Assembly: GCA_004154925.1 (NCBI GenBank) | Contig: QJNS01000349.1 | Span: 1-64,000, forward strand | DNA length: 64,000 nucleotides | Origin: Monosporascus cannonballus | Taxonomy: Eukaryota > Ascomycota > Sordariomycetes > Xylariales | Direction: 5' to 3' | Shown here: in pieces, positions 33,050 to 42,021 of the stretch | Layout: the number at the start of each line of letters is the position of its first letter | Position numbering within the stretch: the first letter of the stretch is position 1 | Notes under the pieces: generated by a model | The model's input: the letters and a program-made list of their open reading frames with translations, nothing else | Databases searched by the model: none | What the model was told of the DNA's origin: nothing | Position numbers and translations under genes: made by a program

Positions 33050-33121
33050 GCCCCTGTAGTTCAATGGTAGAACGTCTGACTTCTAATCAGAAGGTCGTGG
33101 GTTCGAGTCCCACCAGGGGTT
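33050..33121 (+). tRNA. tRNA-Arg (anticodon UCU)
   Basis: A full cloverleaf of 72 nt can be drawn: acceptor GCCCCTG pairs with CAGGGGT (first pair G-U), a D arm, anticodon stem TCTGA/TCAGA with loop CTTCTAA (anticodon TCT), and T arm GTGGG-TTCGAGT-CCCAC. No intron is present. A T-run follows (33122-33128), suiting Pol III termination. It reads AGA codons. It is an intact island in strongly AT-rich DNA. Confidence 0.95.
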
Positions 33122-34194
33122 CCTTTTTTGAACTTTACTATAAGCTTAGTAAGCTTATTTTGTATTTTAAGGTAGCCTACGTCATAAATTAGAATTTTAC
33201 GTAGGTAGTAGACAAGTTGAACTAAAAATAAAATGAGTGTTTTAATAATAAAAAGAAATTAATTAATTATAATGCTTAATTTTATATTCAAATCTTTAAT
33301 TATCGGATTTAATATATTCGATTTAAAAATTTTTTAAAAAATAAATAACTAAAATAATGTTTTTATAAATAAGATTTATTACATAAGAAAAATACATGGC
33401 AATATAAATATATATATATATGTCTTATAATAAGTATTATAAAGCTTATAATATAAATTAATTATATAAAAAATTTTATAACTTCTTAAAAATATATAAT
33501 ATATAGTATATAATTTTTATATATATTATAAGTTAATATATAAACAATTAAAAAGTAATAATGTATAGTAAGAAAAACTTTAAAATTATATTGAAAATTA
33601 AAAATTTAAATTAAATATTTTTTAAAAAAATAAGCAACTATTAACAACTTAGTAATGAATATAATAATAATATAACAATTTTAACACAACTTATATAAAA
33701 TAATTACGAAAAAAGATTTAAATTTAAACGTTATATTTTAAACTTATTAAAATGTAAACAAAATTATTATAAAATAAAAAATATATAATAGAAATTATAT
33801 TTAATATATTTAAATACGAAAACTAATTAATAGTTTTTATAAATAGAATAAATTGTATTTTAATTCTATAAAGCTTTACTTTAAAGCCAACTATGTTTAC
33901 GTTTATAGTACCTAGATAAGGTTGTAAAATTAATTAAAGTAATTAATATTTTTTTCAATACTTTTACAAACATCTTAAAAGAGGTTTTTTAGTAGCGTTT
34001 ATTTCATATTAAAATTCTTTATAAGCTTCGTGGTTTACTTTCAGTATATTTAAGAACAGGTATTATCTCGTCCTAATTTATATACAAGCACCTTTCCCTT
34101 CACCCCTGAGGAACTTCGAGTCTTCTAGACGGTCAACGACGATGGAAAGGCTTCGTAGCGTAGCATTGCCGGGCGCGCCAGCCTGGAAGCTCGT
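33122..34194. other. AT-rich block, no gene seen
   Basis: Between the tRNA and the oxidoreductase gene the sequence to about 34080 is extremely AT-rich, dense in TA dinucleotides, with stop codons in all frames. This is the texture of RIP-mutated repeats. I found no LTR, inverted repeat or motif allowing a class to be named. The last 110 bp return to normal composition and hold the 3' region of the oxidoreductase gene. Confidence 0.6.
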
Positions 34195-35235
34195 TCAAGC
34201 CTCCGGACTGATCTTGATGATGATCTTGCCCTTGGCGTGGCCCTCCTCGAGCCTCTTAAAGGCTTTCTGAAAGTCGTTCATCTCCCACACGCTGTCAACT
34301 AGTGGCTTGACCTTACCCGCCTCGATCAGCGTCGCGATCTCCTTCAGATTTTTACCATACGGATCCACAATGAAAAACAAGCTCTTGGCCGGCTTCTTGT
34401 TTAATCCCGCTGGCTTCACCATGTCCGGCGGAGTGTTGACGCTGATCATAGTTCCGCCCTCCTTCACCGCGATCCAGCACCCAGCCAGCGTCTCGCCGCC
34501 GATGCAGTCTACCACTAGATCCACCTGCCGACGAGCGTCCGCTGTCGCCCACTCGCGGACGCTCGTCTCTCGGTAGTTCAGGGCCTCCGTCGCGCCAAGC
34601 TTCTTCACCGTCGTCTCCTTATCCGGGCCGCAGACGGCGACCACAGCCCCGGCGCCCGCCAGCGCCGCAAGCTGCACCGCCCAGCCTCCGACACTCCCCC
34701 CCGCGCCGGTGATAAGCACGCGCTGCTTGCCATTTTGCTCGCGCGCCGCGGCGTCACCGTGGATACCCGCGGCATCAAGCGTACCATGTACAAATAGCGC
34801 CTGCCACGCCGTCAGCGACGACAGAGGCGTCGCGGCCGCGTCGACCCAGCTGAGCGACTTGGGCTTGTGAGCTAGCTCGCGTTTCTTAGCGATCGTGTAC
34901 TCGCGCCCAGCGCCCGGTCGCGTCGCGTCAATCCGGCAAAAGACATCGTCGCCGACGGCGAATCCCGAATCCAGCTGTGCGGAAACGACAGTGCCGGCCA
35001 AGTCCTGGCACGGCACGGCCAGTTTGTTATCGGGGAACTGCTCTGGCGCCATTTGGGCCCACATCAGCTCACCATTGCAGGGAGCGGTGGTATGCACGCG
35101 GATGAGGACGTCGTCCGGGTCGAGGGGCTGAGGGAACGGAGTCTCGGTCAAGATGAGCTGGGTTGTTCGGATGTCGGGCTGCAGGATGGTCTTGACCTTT
35201 TCTGGTAGGCCTGCAGGAAGTGTGATTGATGCCAT
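34195..35235 (-). CDS. Zinc-less MDR oxidoreductase (quinone/enoyl-reductase type)
   Basis: One exon encodes 346 residues from ATG at 35235. The N-terminal GroES-like domain (DVLIRVHTTAPCNGEL; KLAVPCQDLAGTVVSA; GDDVFCRID) is followed by a Rossmann domain with the NAD(P)-binding ITGAGGSVGGWAVQLAALAG. The C-terminal catalytic-domain end has GHAKGKIIIKI. The structural zinc cysteines of alcohol dehydrogenases are absent, placing it with quinone oxidoreductase and trans-acting enoyl-reductase-like MDR proteins. It likely uses NADPH on an activated alkene or quinone, but the substrate is unknown. No polyketide synthase is nearby to suggest a biosynthetic cluster. Confidence 0.88.
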   Translation of the reverse strand: MASITLPAGLPEKVKTILQPDIRTTQLILTETPFPQPLDPDDVLIRVHTTAPCNGELMWAQMAPEQFPDNKLAVPCQDLAGTVVSAQLDSGFAVGDDVFCRIDATRPGAGREYTIAKKRELAHKPKSLSWVDAAATPLSSLTAWQALFVHGTLDAAGIHGDAAAREQNGKQRVLITGAGGSVGGWAVQLAALAGAGAVVAVCGPDKETTVKKLGATEALNYRETSVREWATADARRQVDLVVDCIGGETLAGCWIAVKEGGTMISVNTPPDMVKPAGLNKKPAKSLFFIVDPYGKNLKEIATLIEAGKVKPLVDSVWEMNDFQKAFKRLEEGHAKGKIIIKISPEA

Positions 35236-36265
35236 CTTGGTGGATACGTCAGAATGGTGCGGTACGGAACCCTTAGTGTATGTTGATCAGTCGAAGAGTG
35301 AAGATGCGTATCGTATGATCTTGGTTACCCTGGAGAATCCCAGTACTTGCATTCTGGCCACATAATATCGGAGGGTCATGATGCACTTCTGAACTCGATG
35401 GATGGAGCTTATATTAGTTTTCTGTTGTCCACGTCACATCTAACCCCGCATTGTCCGTGTGCAGCGGATTTGAACATTGGCGGGCCAAGACGCGCCGGGG
35501 CGATATCTGTCAGAGGCTAAGGGAGTGTGCGCGTCACTAAGAGGACGCTATTACGGTGTTATGGGTAATTTTAAAAACACTGCAAGGTCGCTACTCTAAA
35601 GCCCTATAACGCTGTCCCATATTTAAAGTTTTAGTTGCTCTATATCGAAAGTTAGCCCGTGTACAAGCTAAACCTAATTTATATAGCGTGGCTATTGGTG
35701 CGGCCCACAGCTACATGATCATGTTTTAAATATTACGTCTAATACTATAGTAAGCATTCTATTTAAATTAGTTCACATAAAAATTAACGTTATTAATTAC
35801 ATATACGTTATAATTTTTTTATTCTTTTAATCATTATTGCTTTTTTTATAGTTTATAAAGTTGTTGTATTATTATCAGTTGTTTTTTTAACATTAAAGTA
35901 AGAGGAATAATATGTATATATATTAAGGATTAGTTTAAAATTTCCTACCCTGTGATCAAGACGATGTGATCACGCAACAATGTTTGTGACGCAATGATCG
36001 CGTGGCTGACGGATCTATCGAACAGCATTGGGGAGGACTTATAGCTTGTATACACCTCAGTTTGACGTATATACTTTGGCCGCTTTGGTGCTGCCTAAGG
36101 GATAAGAGCCCCAAAAACCGGAAACCCGTATTACACATCCACAACCACCACCTCACAGACAACATCTCAGACCATGTTCTCCTATAAGGGGCATGTTAAT
36201 TTCATAACGAAGGTTGTTGCAGTGACATATACCTACAGCTCAAAGATTTTGGGACGTCTCGGAGC
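35236..36265. other. Intergenic with AT-rich core
   Basis: The first 350 bp form the probable promoter of the oxidoreductase gene. From about 35560 to 35940 the DNA is AT-rich and RIP-like. The remaining stretch before the ADE8 stop codon shows open frames without domains. No gene is called. Confidence 0.45.
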
Positions 36266-37047
36266 TTACGTTCCCCTGCCCTCCACTATCTCCTGCGCCA
36301 CCTTCGCCGTTGCCAGCACGATCAGCTCGTGCTCATGGAAATGCATCCTCTCCTTCAACTCTTCCAGCTCCTCTCCCTTCCACTCAATCTCTTTAACCAT
36401 GATAGGAGCACCCCTATCCACCTCATCAATTACGTAGTGGGCCATAACACCAGTGCGTGTTAGTCGCCCAGCCTTAAACTCCTCGAAAGCTCGCTCAATC
36501 GCCATAGCTCCATCGAACTCCCCTGTGCAAATTGTGAGCAGCCAGACCCAGCATGATCTTTTAGAACTTACGGGGTAGTGCCGGATGGATGTTGATTATC
36601 CGCACCCCTGCCCTTTCGATAGGTTCTAGGAAAGCACCTGAGAAGACATGCATCCAACCAGCGAGAATAATCAACTCAGGTCTTTCCTTATCTGTCGATA
36701 GAACCCTCGCGGCCAATGCAGCATCATATCTTTGACGGCCTTCAGCTACTTTCTGTTCGTCTGTTTCTCCCTTCCGCAAGAACCCGTTACTGATTAGATT
36801 GAAGTAGTCCCAAGGAATGCCTGGTTGTGAATTAGTTGCATGCTGGATACACGCGCATGGGAGAGCTCCTACCTGCTTCATCCGCTCGAACAATTGCGTG
36901 TGCATTTCTCCGGTTCGTGATAAGGGAGATGATGCGGCTATTTCGAAGCTGACCCGTAGATACAGCATCTATAAGAGCCTGGAAGTTCGAGCCAAAGCCA
37001 GAGGCCATGACCAGGATCCGACATGGCGACTCTTCGGGGCCGGTCAT
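36266..37047 (-). CDS. ADE8: Phosphoribosylglycinamide formyltransferase (GAR transformylase)
   Basis: Exons 37047-36873, 36820-36572 and 36522-36266 give 226 residues, close to yeast Ade8 (214). The N-terminal ILVMASGFGSNFQALIDA binds the phosphate of GAR. The catalytic Asn and His are in IINIHPALP (N135, H137), and the catalytic Asp in HYVIDEVDRGAPI (D177). The enzyme transfers the formyl group of 10-formyl-THF to GAR, step three of de novo purine synthesis, in the cytosol. It uses one-carbon units to which MTD1 contributes, although the two genes are 22 kb apart. Introns are GT-AG; the third-exon junction gives Pro-Arg-Glu-Phe where many relatives have Gly or Lys in place of Arg. Confidence 0.92.
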
Positions 37048-37583
37048 TCTGGAGAATGTGGCGATGGAATGGGATGGCAGTATGCATGAGTCACTGCTTC
37101 AAGTATAGCAGTTTCCGTCTCTAAAGTTCTCCCACCTCCAGGAGGTATCACGTGGCGCCCCCAGAAAGTGGATTCGACCCCTCCTTGTGAGGTAGAACCC
37201 TACACTGCCCCCCTGTTTAAATATCTAGCGAGTACTTGCCCCACATCGAGCCAAAGCAAGAACGCCACAGAGGCTGAGGGCTGCGAATTCTGGCTAGTGC
37301 GCCGCAGGGATTACGCATAGAGATTAGGTGGGCTAGGGGGTCAGGTACCTGCGTTCGTGTACTTTATTCCTAAGAAACCCGCTCATCTCTTGACCTTAGA
37401 GATTGATTTGGCAGCCCGAACGGCAAAATGCACACGCGGTGGAGCCAGAGTGTGCTCGTTTCCGGACGTGAGATTATATACATGACTTGTATTTTATTTG
37501 TTGATTAACCAAGTACGACTCCTGTATCACTACGGTCGCTGTATCCTCTTGATATTAGCTATTTTATTAAGACGTCGGGTGAT
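37048..37583. promoter_or_regulatory. Divergent intergenic region between ADE8 and the beta-lactamase-like pseudogene
   Basis: This 536-bp stretch separates two start codons facing outward. It contains CACGTG at 37149-37154, an E-box-like palindrome about 100 bp upstream of ADE8; regulation of ADE8 by a bHLH factor is only an inference. No ORF is supported. Confidence 0.4.
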
Positions 37584-39393
37584 ATGCGCTGGGCCCTCTT
37601 CCGGCGGCTCGTCATTCTTGGCACGCTCGCCGGCCTCGGGCTGAGCCAGGACTGCCCCCGTCTTTGGCCCGGCGTACCCCGAGGTTACCAACCCCGGCGC
37701 GTCGGCGGTGTTCAGCGCAGCCAAAACCGCCATTGACGACGAAATCACGAAGGCTCTCGCTAGTGGGCAGCTGGCCAATGAGACATACTTCGCAGTCCAG
37801 GCCTTTTCACGGCACTCGGACAAGACCCTGTATGAGCGCTACTATGGGCCGTCGATTGGCCCCGAGACGCTGTACCGCATCGGCAGCGTCTCCAAGGTCG
37901 TGAGCGTCTACACGACCCTGGCCGAGCTAGGCGACAGGCACTGGAACGACCCCTTGACGAAGCACATCCCCAAGCTCGCACGGCTCAAAGTCCGGAATCC
38001 CGTCTACGACGTCGACTGGTCGGAAGTCACCCTTGGTGCTCTGGCCAGCCATATGGGTGGCATCTCGAGAGATTGTAGGCCTCTGAAGCTAGTTTGTTGT
38101 CCTATAAACTTAACTGTCGGTAGACGCCCTTGGAGACCTCTCCTCTTACATCCCGCAAGGCGCTCCAGGGCTGCCAGCACTGAACGAGTCCGAGCAGGTC
38201 CAGTGCGGCAACGTTGGGCTCAGAGCGTGCACAAGAAATGGTGGGTAGCCCAGTCCGTCGTGCTGACTATTGCTGACCTTCGACAGAGGCCTTTGCCAGA
38301 ATTACCAGGGGCTTTCCGATCTCTCCGAGTTACTACACCCCGGCCTACTCCAACATGGCCTTCCAGCTACTCGGCTACGCCGTTGAGAAGATCACCGGCG
38401 AGGCATTCCCCGCTCTCGTCGAGAAGAAAATGCTCAAGCCCCTGGAGCTCAGCCGTACCTTTCTTACCAACCCCAAGAACGACAGCAACACCCTCGTCGT
38501 CGAAGGCTGGGACTGGGATCTTGGCGATGAAGCCCCGTAGGTCCTCACCCTTTGTAACCTCCTCCATTTCTAAGCTTCCCCCGGTTTTCCTCCCTTTCCT
38601 AACCTTTCTCCGTTCTCAATCCCTCGCTTCTTAACCTTGCCCCTTTTTCAAGACATCCCATTCAACCGCACCATCCCAGCCCGAACCTGTAATTAGCCCG
38701 CTCCGTCCCCACTACTGTACCCCAACAGGTAACTAACGCCCCCCAGCGGCGGCGGCTACTTCTCCACCGCGACCGACCTCACCACCCTGGGCCGCTCCAT
38801 CCTCTCCTCCACCCTCCTCCGCCCAGCCACCACCCGCGCCTGACTGAAACCCCTCACCCACACCGCCCGCCCCGCCTTCTCCCTCGGCCGCCCCTGGGAG
38901 ATCTTCCGCCTCTCCATCCCCGTCTCCCCTTTGTCACCCACCACTCGCGTCGTGGACCTGTACACCAAGCAAGGCGCCATCGGGCAGTACCAGAGCCTGC
39001 TAGCGCTTTCGCCTGACCATGGCGTGGGGTATGCCATGCTGGTGGGCGGGCCGCAGGGCGCGGCGAGTTATGGGTTTTTGCAGGGGCGGTTGAATGAGGT
39101 GTGGGTGGAGGCTGCGGAGCAGGCGGGGAGGGAGGAGGTTGCGGGTGTGTATGGGGGGAATTTTACCCTGGAGGGGGAGGGTTGCGTTTCGGGCGGTGTT
39201 TGGCGTGCAGGGCGTGCCGCCTGGGGAGGAATGCAATACGTGGGGATCGCTGGATCTGATCAGGTATGGTGGGTATCCGGCGGATTTGTTTATTTTTGAA
39301 TTGGGCAAGGATGGCAAGGCCGTAGCGGTCGAGGTGCCGGTGCTGAAGAAGACGTTGTGCATGGACGGGAAGTCGTGCAAGCGGGCGGAGTAG
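37584..39393 (+). pseudogene. Secreted serine beta-lactamase-like hydrolase, disrupted
   Basis: The gene begins with a clear signal peptide (MRWALFRRLVILGTLAGLGL, ATG 37584). Downstream are the class C-like catalytic motifs: GSVSK (Ser-x-x-Lys) in the first exon, and YSN (Tyr-x-Asn) in YYTPAYSNMAFQLLGY. Exons 37584-38074, 38124-38240, 38287-38536 and 38747-39393 fit GT-AG introns. Three lesions break it. The signal-peptide frame needs a one-base correction at a C5 run (37655-37659) to join the body. A TGA (38841-38843) interrupts exon 4 where relatives would have Trp. A further frame change in the G-rich stretch near 39170-39183 is needed to reach the TAG at 39391. The family includes secreted esterases and beta-lactamase-fold hydrolases. 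Multiple lesions argue for a pseudogene over sequencing error. Confidence 0.75.
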
Positions 39394-39509
39394 GTCAAAC
39401 TGACTGAGAAGTGATATTATTACGCTTCTTACGAGTACATGTCTATTTCTGATGATTATTCAAAGTAGAGATTCAAGTCCTGGCGAGTCGTACTGCAACC
39501 CTCTTACGC

Positions 39510-41393
39510 CTAGTGCTGGTCCGTCTCCCACCATGCCCCCATCTCCCGCAAAGCATTCGTCCCACAATGCACCTCCCCGCCCCTCACATGATGGCTCATA
39601 TAATCATCCACCCACTTCACGCTCATCCCAACCTGTCCATAGACCTTTTCCACCGCCTCAGCCATGATATCCTTGCCGTCAACCACAGGCCCCCACTGCT
39701 TCGGCGCAAGGTACTTGCCGTTCCCCAGCACCAGTCCATTGATAGCCTGCGGCAGCAGCGCCTTGAGCTGCCTTTCCCCCTCGCGGGGCAGCCTGATTCG
39801 CCTCGGGTGGCCGTCGGGCGTGCCCGGCCAGGGGTACGTCACGTCTTTGAAGAGGGTCGGGACGCGCAGGATGTCCTCGTCTTGCAGGGGAATCTCGCGC
39901 AGGAGGAGGGCGAGGTTCTGGTCGATGTACCGCTGGGCATAGGCCTGGGTGCGGTGGAAGCCGGGGTCGGACAGGGCGGTCGAGATGGTTGCGTTCTGGA
40001 TGAGCGAGGGGTCGAGGAAGAAGGTCTCTTCGTCGGACGTGGTGTCGCCGCTGTAGGACACCAGCCGGGTGGTGCCGTGGCCGGCGGATTCGGCGCCGCG
40101 CAGGAGGGAGATGGCGGACGCGGTGTCCGCTATGGCGATCCTAAAGCCCAGTTTGTTTTTGGCTGGGACGAACTGGACCACCTCGTCGACGTGGCCGATG
40201 GCGAGCCAACCGGTTTCCAGGAACAGAGTGGACTGCACGCCCTGGCTCTGGAGGAACTTAACCATCGAGTCGGCCGGGTACGTGCCAAAGTGGGCGCCCA
40301 TGATGACGCGGCCGTGGCGCCAGCGCTTGCCCGCGCGGGACGTGTACGGCGGGATGGTCTCGATGTTGCCGCCGGAGTTGATCTCTTCCGGACCAAAACC
40401 AGAGCCCGAGCCGGGCTGGAAGCCACCGATTCCGGCACTCCGGAGCTGAGAAAAGACCTGGCGTCCAGCCTCGCGCGTCGATTGAGCGGAGCGAAGCAGA
40501 ACGCGGATAGATACGGGACCGTCCGGGCCGGGCATGGTGGCGTATCCCGGCTCGAGGAAATCCTGCGCCCAGATGTCGGTGGTCTGGTTGAACAAGACGA
40601 TGGGCACATCGCTGGCCACCGCGCCCTGGACGTCACGTAGGAAATGAGATTGCCAGGCGGACCCGGGCGTCTTGCTGTCGCCTGCGGCGGTGCTGAGGAC
40701 AACCTCGGCCCGCTGCAGATGGTGGTGCACCAGAACCGGAGCCTGCTTAAGAGCGACAAAGTCCCGGGCGGTCCGGTCGCCGTCCGTCACCTCCAACACG
40801 ACCTTGACCGAGCCATCCCAGACTGCCGCGTCAGTGACAAGCTCGCGCCCGTCAAGGGCCAGGGCGATGCCCTTCCGCAGATTCGTCGCGTTGAAAGTCA
40901 TCTGCTTGTCGACGACGGCCCAGGTGGGCGAGTAATCCGTGGACCAATCGGTTTCATTCCAGAAAAGGCGAACCCGGTCACGGGTGTGGGCAGGATCGGT
41001 GTAGATGCGTCCTATGGCGTCGTCGGACGCGTCCGGCATGGGCACCGTTAGCAGGGGTGCGGTGTAGCGCACACTCGAAGGTAGCAGGCGGTCTCCGGAC
41101 GCGTCGTGGAAGCTGGACAGCTCCCTGTTGGAGAGAGGCTCGCCTGTGAGGTCGGTCACTGGACAACGTTTGGCGGAGTCGCCAATGTTGGGAAGAAAGA
41201 TGGCGCCCCGGCGGCTCGTCCAGTTATGCTTGCCGGCTTCGTCGAGCTCGTTGACCACGCCATCCCGGTTGGTGTCGGCGAGGATGCGCGGGCGGAGCGA
41301 AGCTGCGGTCGAGTATGGAGCAAGACCGGCGAGAAAGGCGGGAACTATCCGGCGGAAAGAGGGTGCCATGGCGAGCGATGTTAGTCGGTTCAT
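39510..41393 (-). CDS. Secreted protein-arginine deiminase (eukaryotic-type PAD)
   Basis: One exon encodes 627 residues from the first ATG (41393); an upstream open stretch has no ATG. Residues 1-31 look like a signal peptide (RIVPAFLAGLAPYSTAAS). Residues 38-72 match the PAD middle domain, with a calcium-loop-like DTNRDGVVNELDEAG and RRGAIFLPNIGD. The catalytic PAD domain follows: WAQDFLEPGY (D278), GHVDE (H401, D403) and GGEVHCGTNA (C610) correspond to Asp350, His471, Asp473 and Cys645 of human PAD4, so all four catalytic residues are present. The N-terminal PAD domain of animals is missing. The reaction converts peptidyl-arginine to citrulline and usually needs Ca2+. The substrate is unknown; secretion suggests host, competitor or wall proteins. 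The Zn2Cys6 gene lies 628 bp upstream on the same strand. Confidence 0.88.
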   Translation of the reverse strand: MNRLTSLAMAPSFRRIVPAFLAGLAPYSTAASLRPRILADTNRDGVVNELDEAGKHNWTSRRGAIFLPNIGDSAKRCPVTDLTGEPLSNRELSSFHDASGDRLLPSSVRYTAPLLTVPMPDASDDAIGRIYTDPAHTRDRVRLFWNETDWSTDYSPTWAVVDKQMTFNATNLRKGIALALDGRELVTDAAVWDGSVKVVLEVTDGDRTARDFVALKQAPVLVHHHLQRAEVVLSTAAGDSKTPGSAWQSHFLRDVQGAVASDVPIVLFNQTTDIWAQDFLEPGYATMPGPDGPVSIRVLLRSAQSTREAGRQVFSQLRSAGIGGFQPGSGSGFGPEEINSGGNIETIPPYTSRAGKRWRHGRVIMGAHFGTYPADSMVKFLQSQGVQSTLFLETGWLAIGHVDEVVQFVPAKNKLGFRIAIADTASAISLLRGAESAGHGTTRLVSYSGDTTSDEETFFLDPSLIQNATISTALSDPGFHRTQAYAQRYIDQNLALLLREIPLQDEDILRVPTLFKDVTYPWPGTPDGHPRRIRLPREGERQLKALLPQAINGLVLGNGKYLAPKQWGPVVDGKDIMAEAVEKVYGQVGMSVKWVDDYMSHHVRGGEVHCGTNALREMGAWWETDQH

Positions 41394-42021
41394 GGTGAAT
41401 GTTGTGTCTGGAAAACGAGCCCTTTTATCTCTTGTCTTCGGCCATCTTTGGCGGATGGCGCGTTCGACGGTCACTGAGGCGATGAGGAGAACCCGACGTC
41501 TTGGCCATCGTTTTTACCATTCTCAGACGTGGAGATATCGGTTCGGATGAGAGATCTCGCCGCGTTGAAGATGTGAGGAGTGGATCTTTCCCAAAGAGGA
41601 ACCAAAAAGGGCCAAGAAATCGTCGGCCCGCTACCGTGGCAGTGATGTCACCTGACCTCAGAAGAGGCGAGGCGGAGACACCAGAGGGAGATTAAGGGAG
41701 TGGGGGTCAGGCGAATCGCCAGCGGGAATGGACGGTGGACATACGAAGTACGAGGTGCAGTGATCGTTGTCAAAGGCTAAGAGCCGCCAGCGAACCCACG
41801 GTTTCGGCCCAGTCTCTGTTCTCACTCAAAACAGGGGGGGCTTGCAGGCTCTCACTTCACGTGGCGGCCTGGAACGCCGGGTTACTTGGACCCATCGAGT
41901 ACCCATCGATCGGTTTGGGATCAACGTGGATCACCTGTTGTTGGCTTCATAGCAAATTAAGGTAGTTCTATGTTGCGTCGGGAGCATCGGGCAATGGTTT
42001 TCATGTCTTGGTATCCGTCCA
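41394..42021. promoter_or_regulatory. Intergenic: promoter of the PAD gene
   Basis: These 628 bp lie between the PAD start and the stop of the regulator gene. Part of it is CG-rich with CGG and CCG triplets (for example 41620-41640 and 41868-41882) that could serve Zn2Cys6 factors. No paired CGG repeat with a clear spacing stands out. No other gene is seen. Confidence 0.4.

Noticed and set aside
34195..37047. Secondary-metabolite cluster around the MDR enzyme
   Set aside because: No polyketide synthase, NRPS, terpene synthase or cytochrome P450 is present nearby.
39513..40640. 375-codon frame antisense to the arginine deiminase
   Set aside because: It is a shadow caused by the GC-rich codon use of the real gene; no motif is present.
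41394..41474. Upstream extension of the arginine deiminase
   Set aside because: It starts at GTG and would bury the signal peptide; the ATG at 41393 places the hydrophobic segment at the N-terminus.
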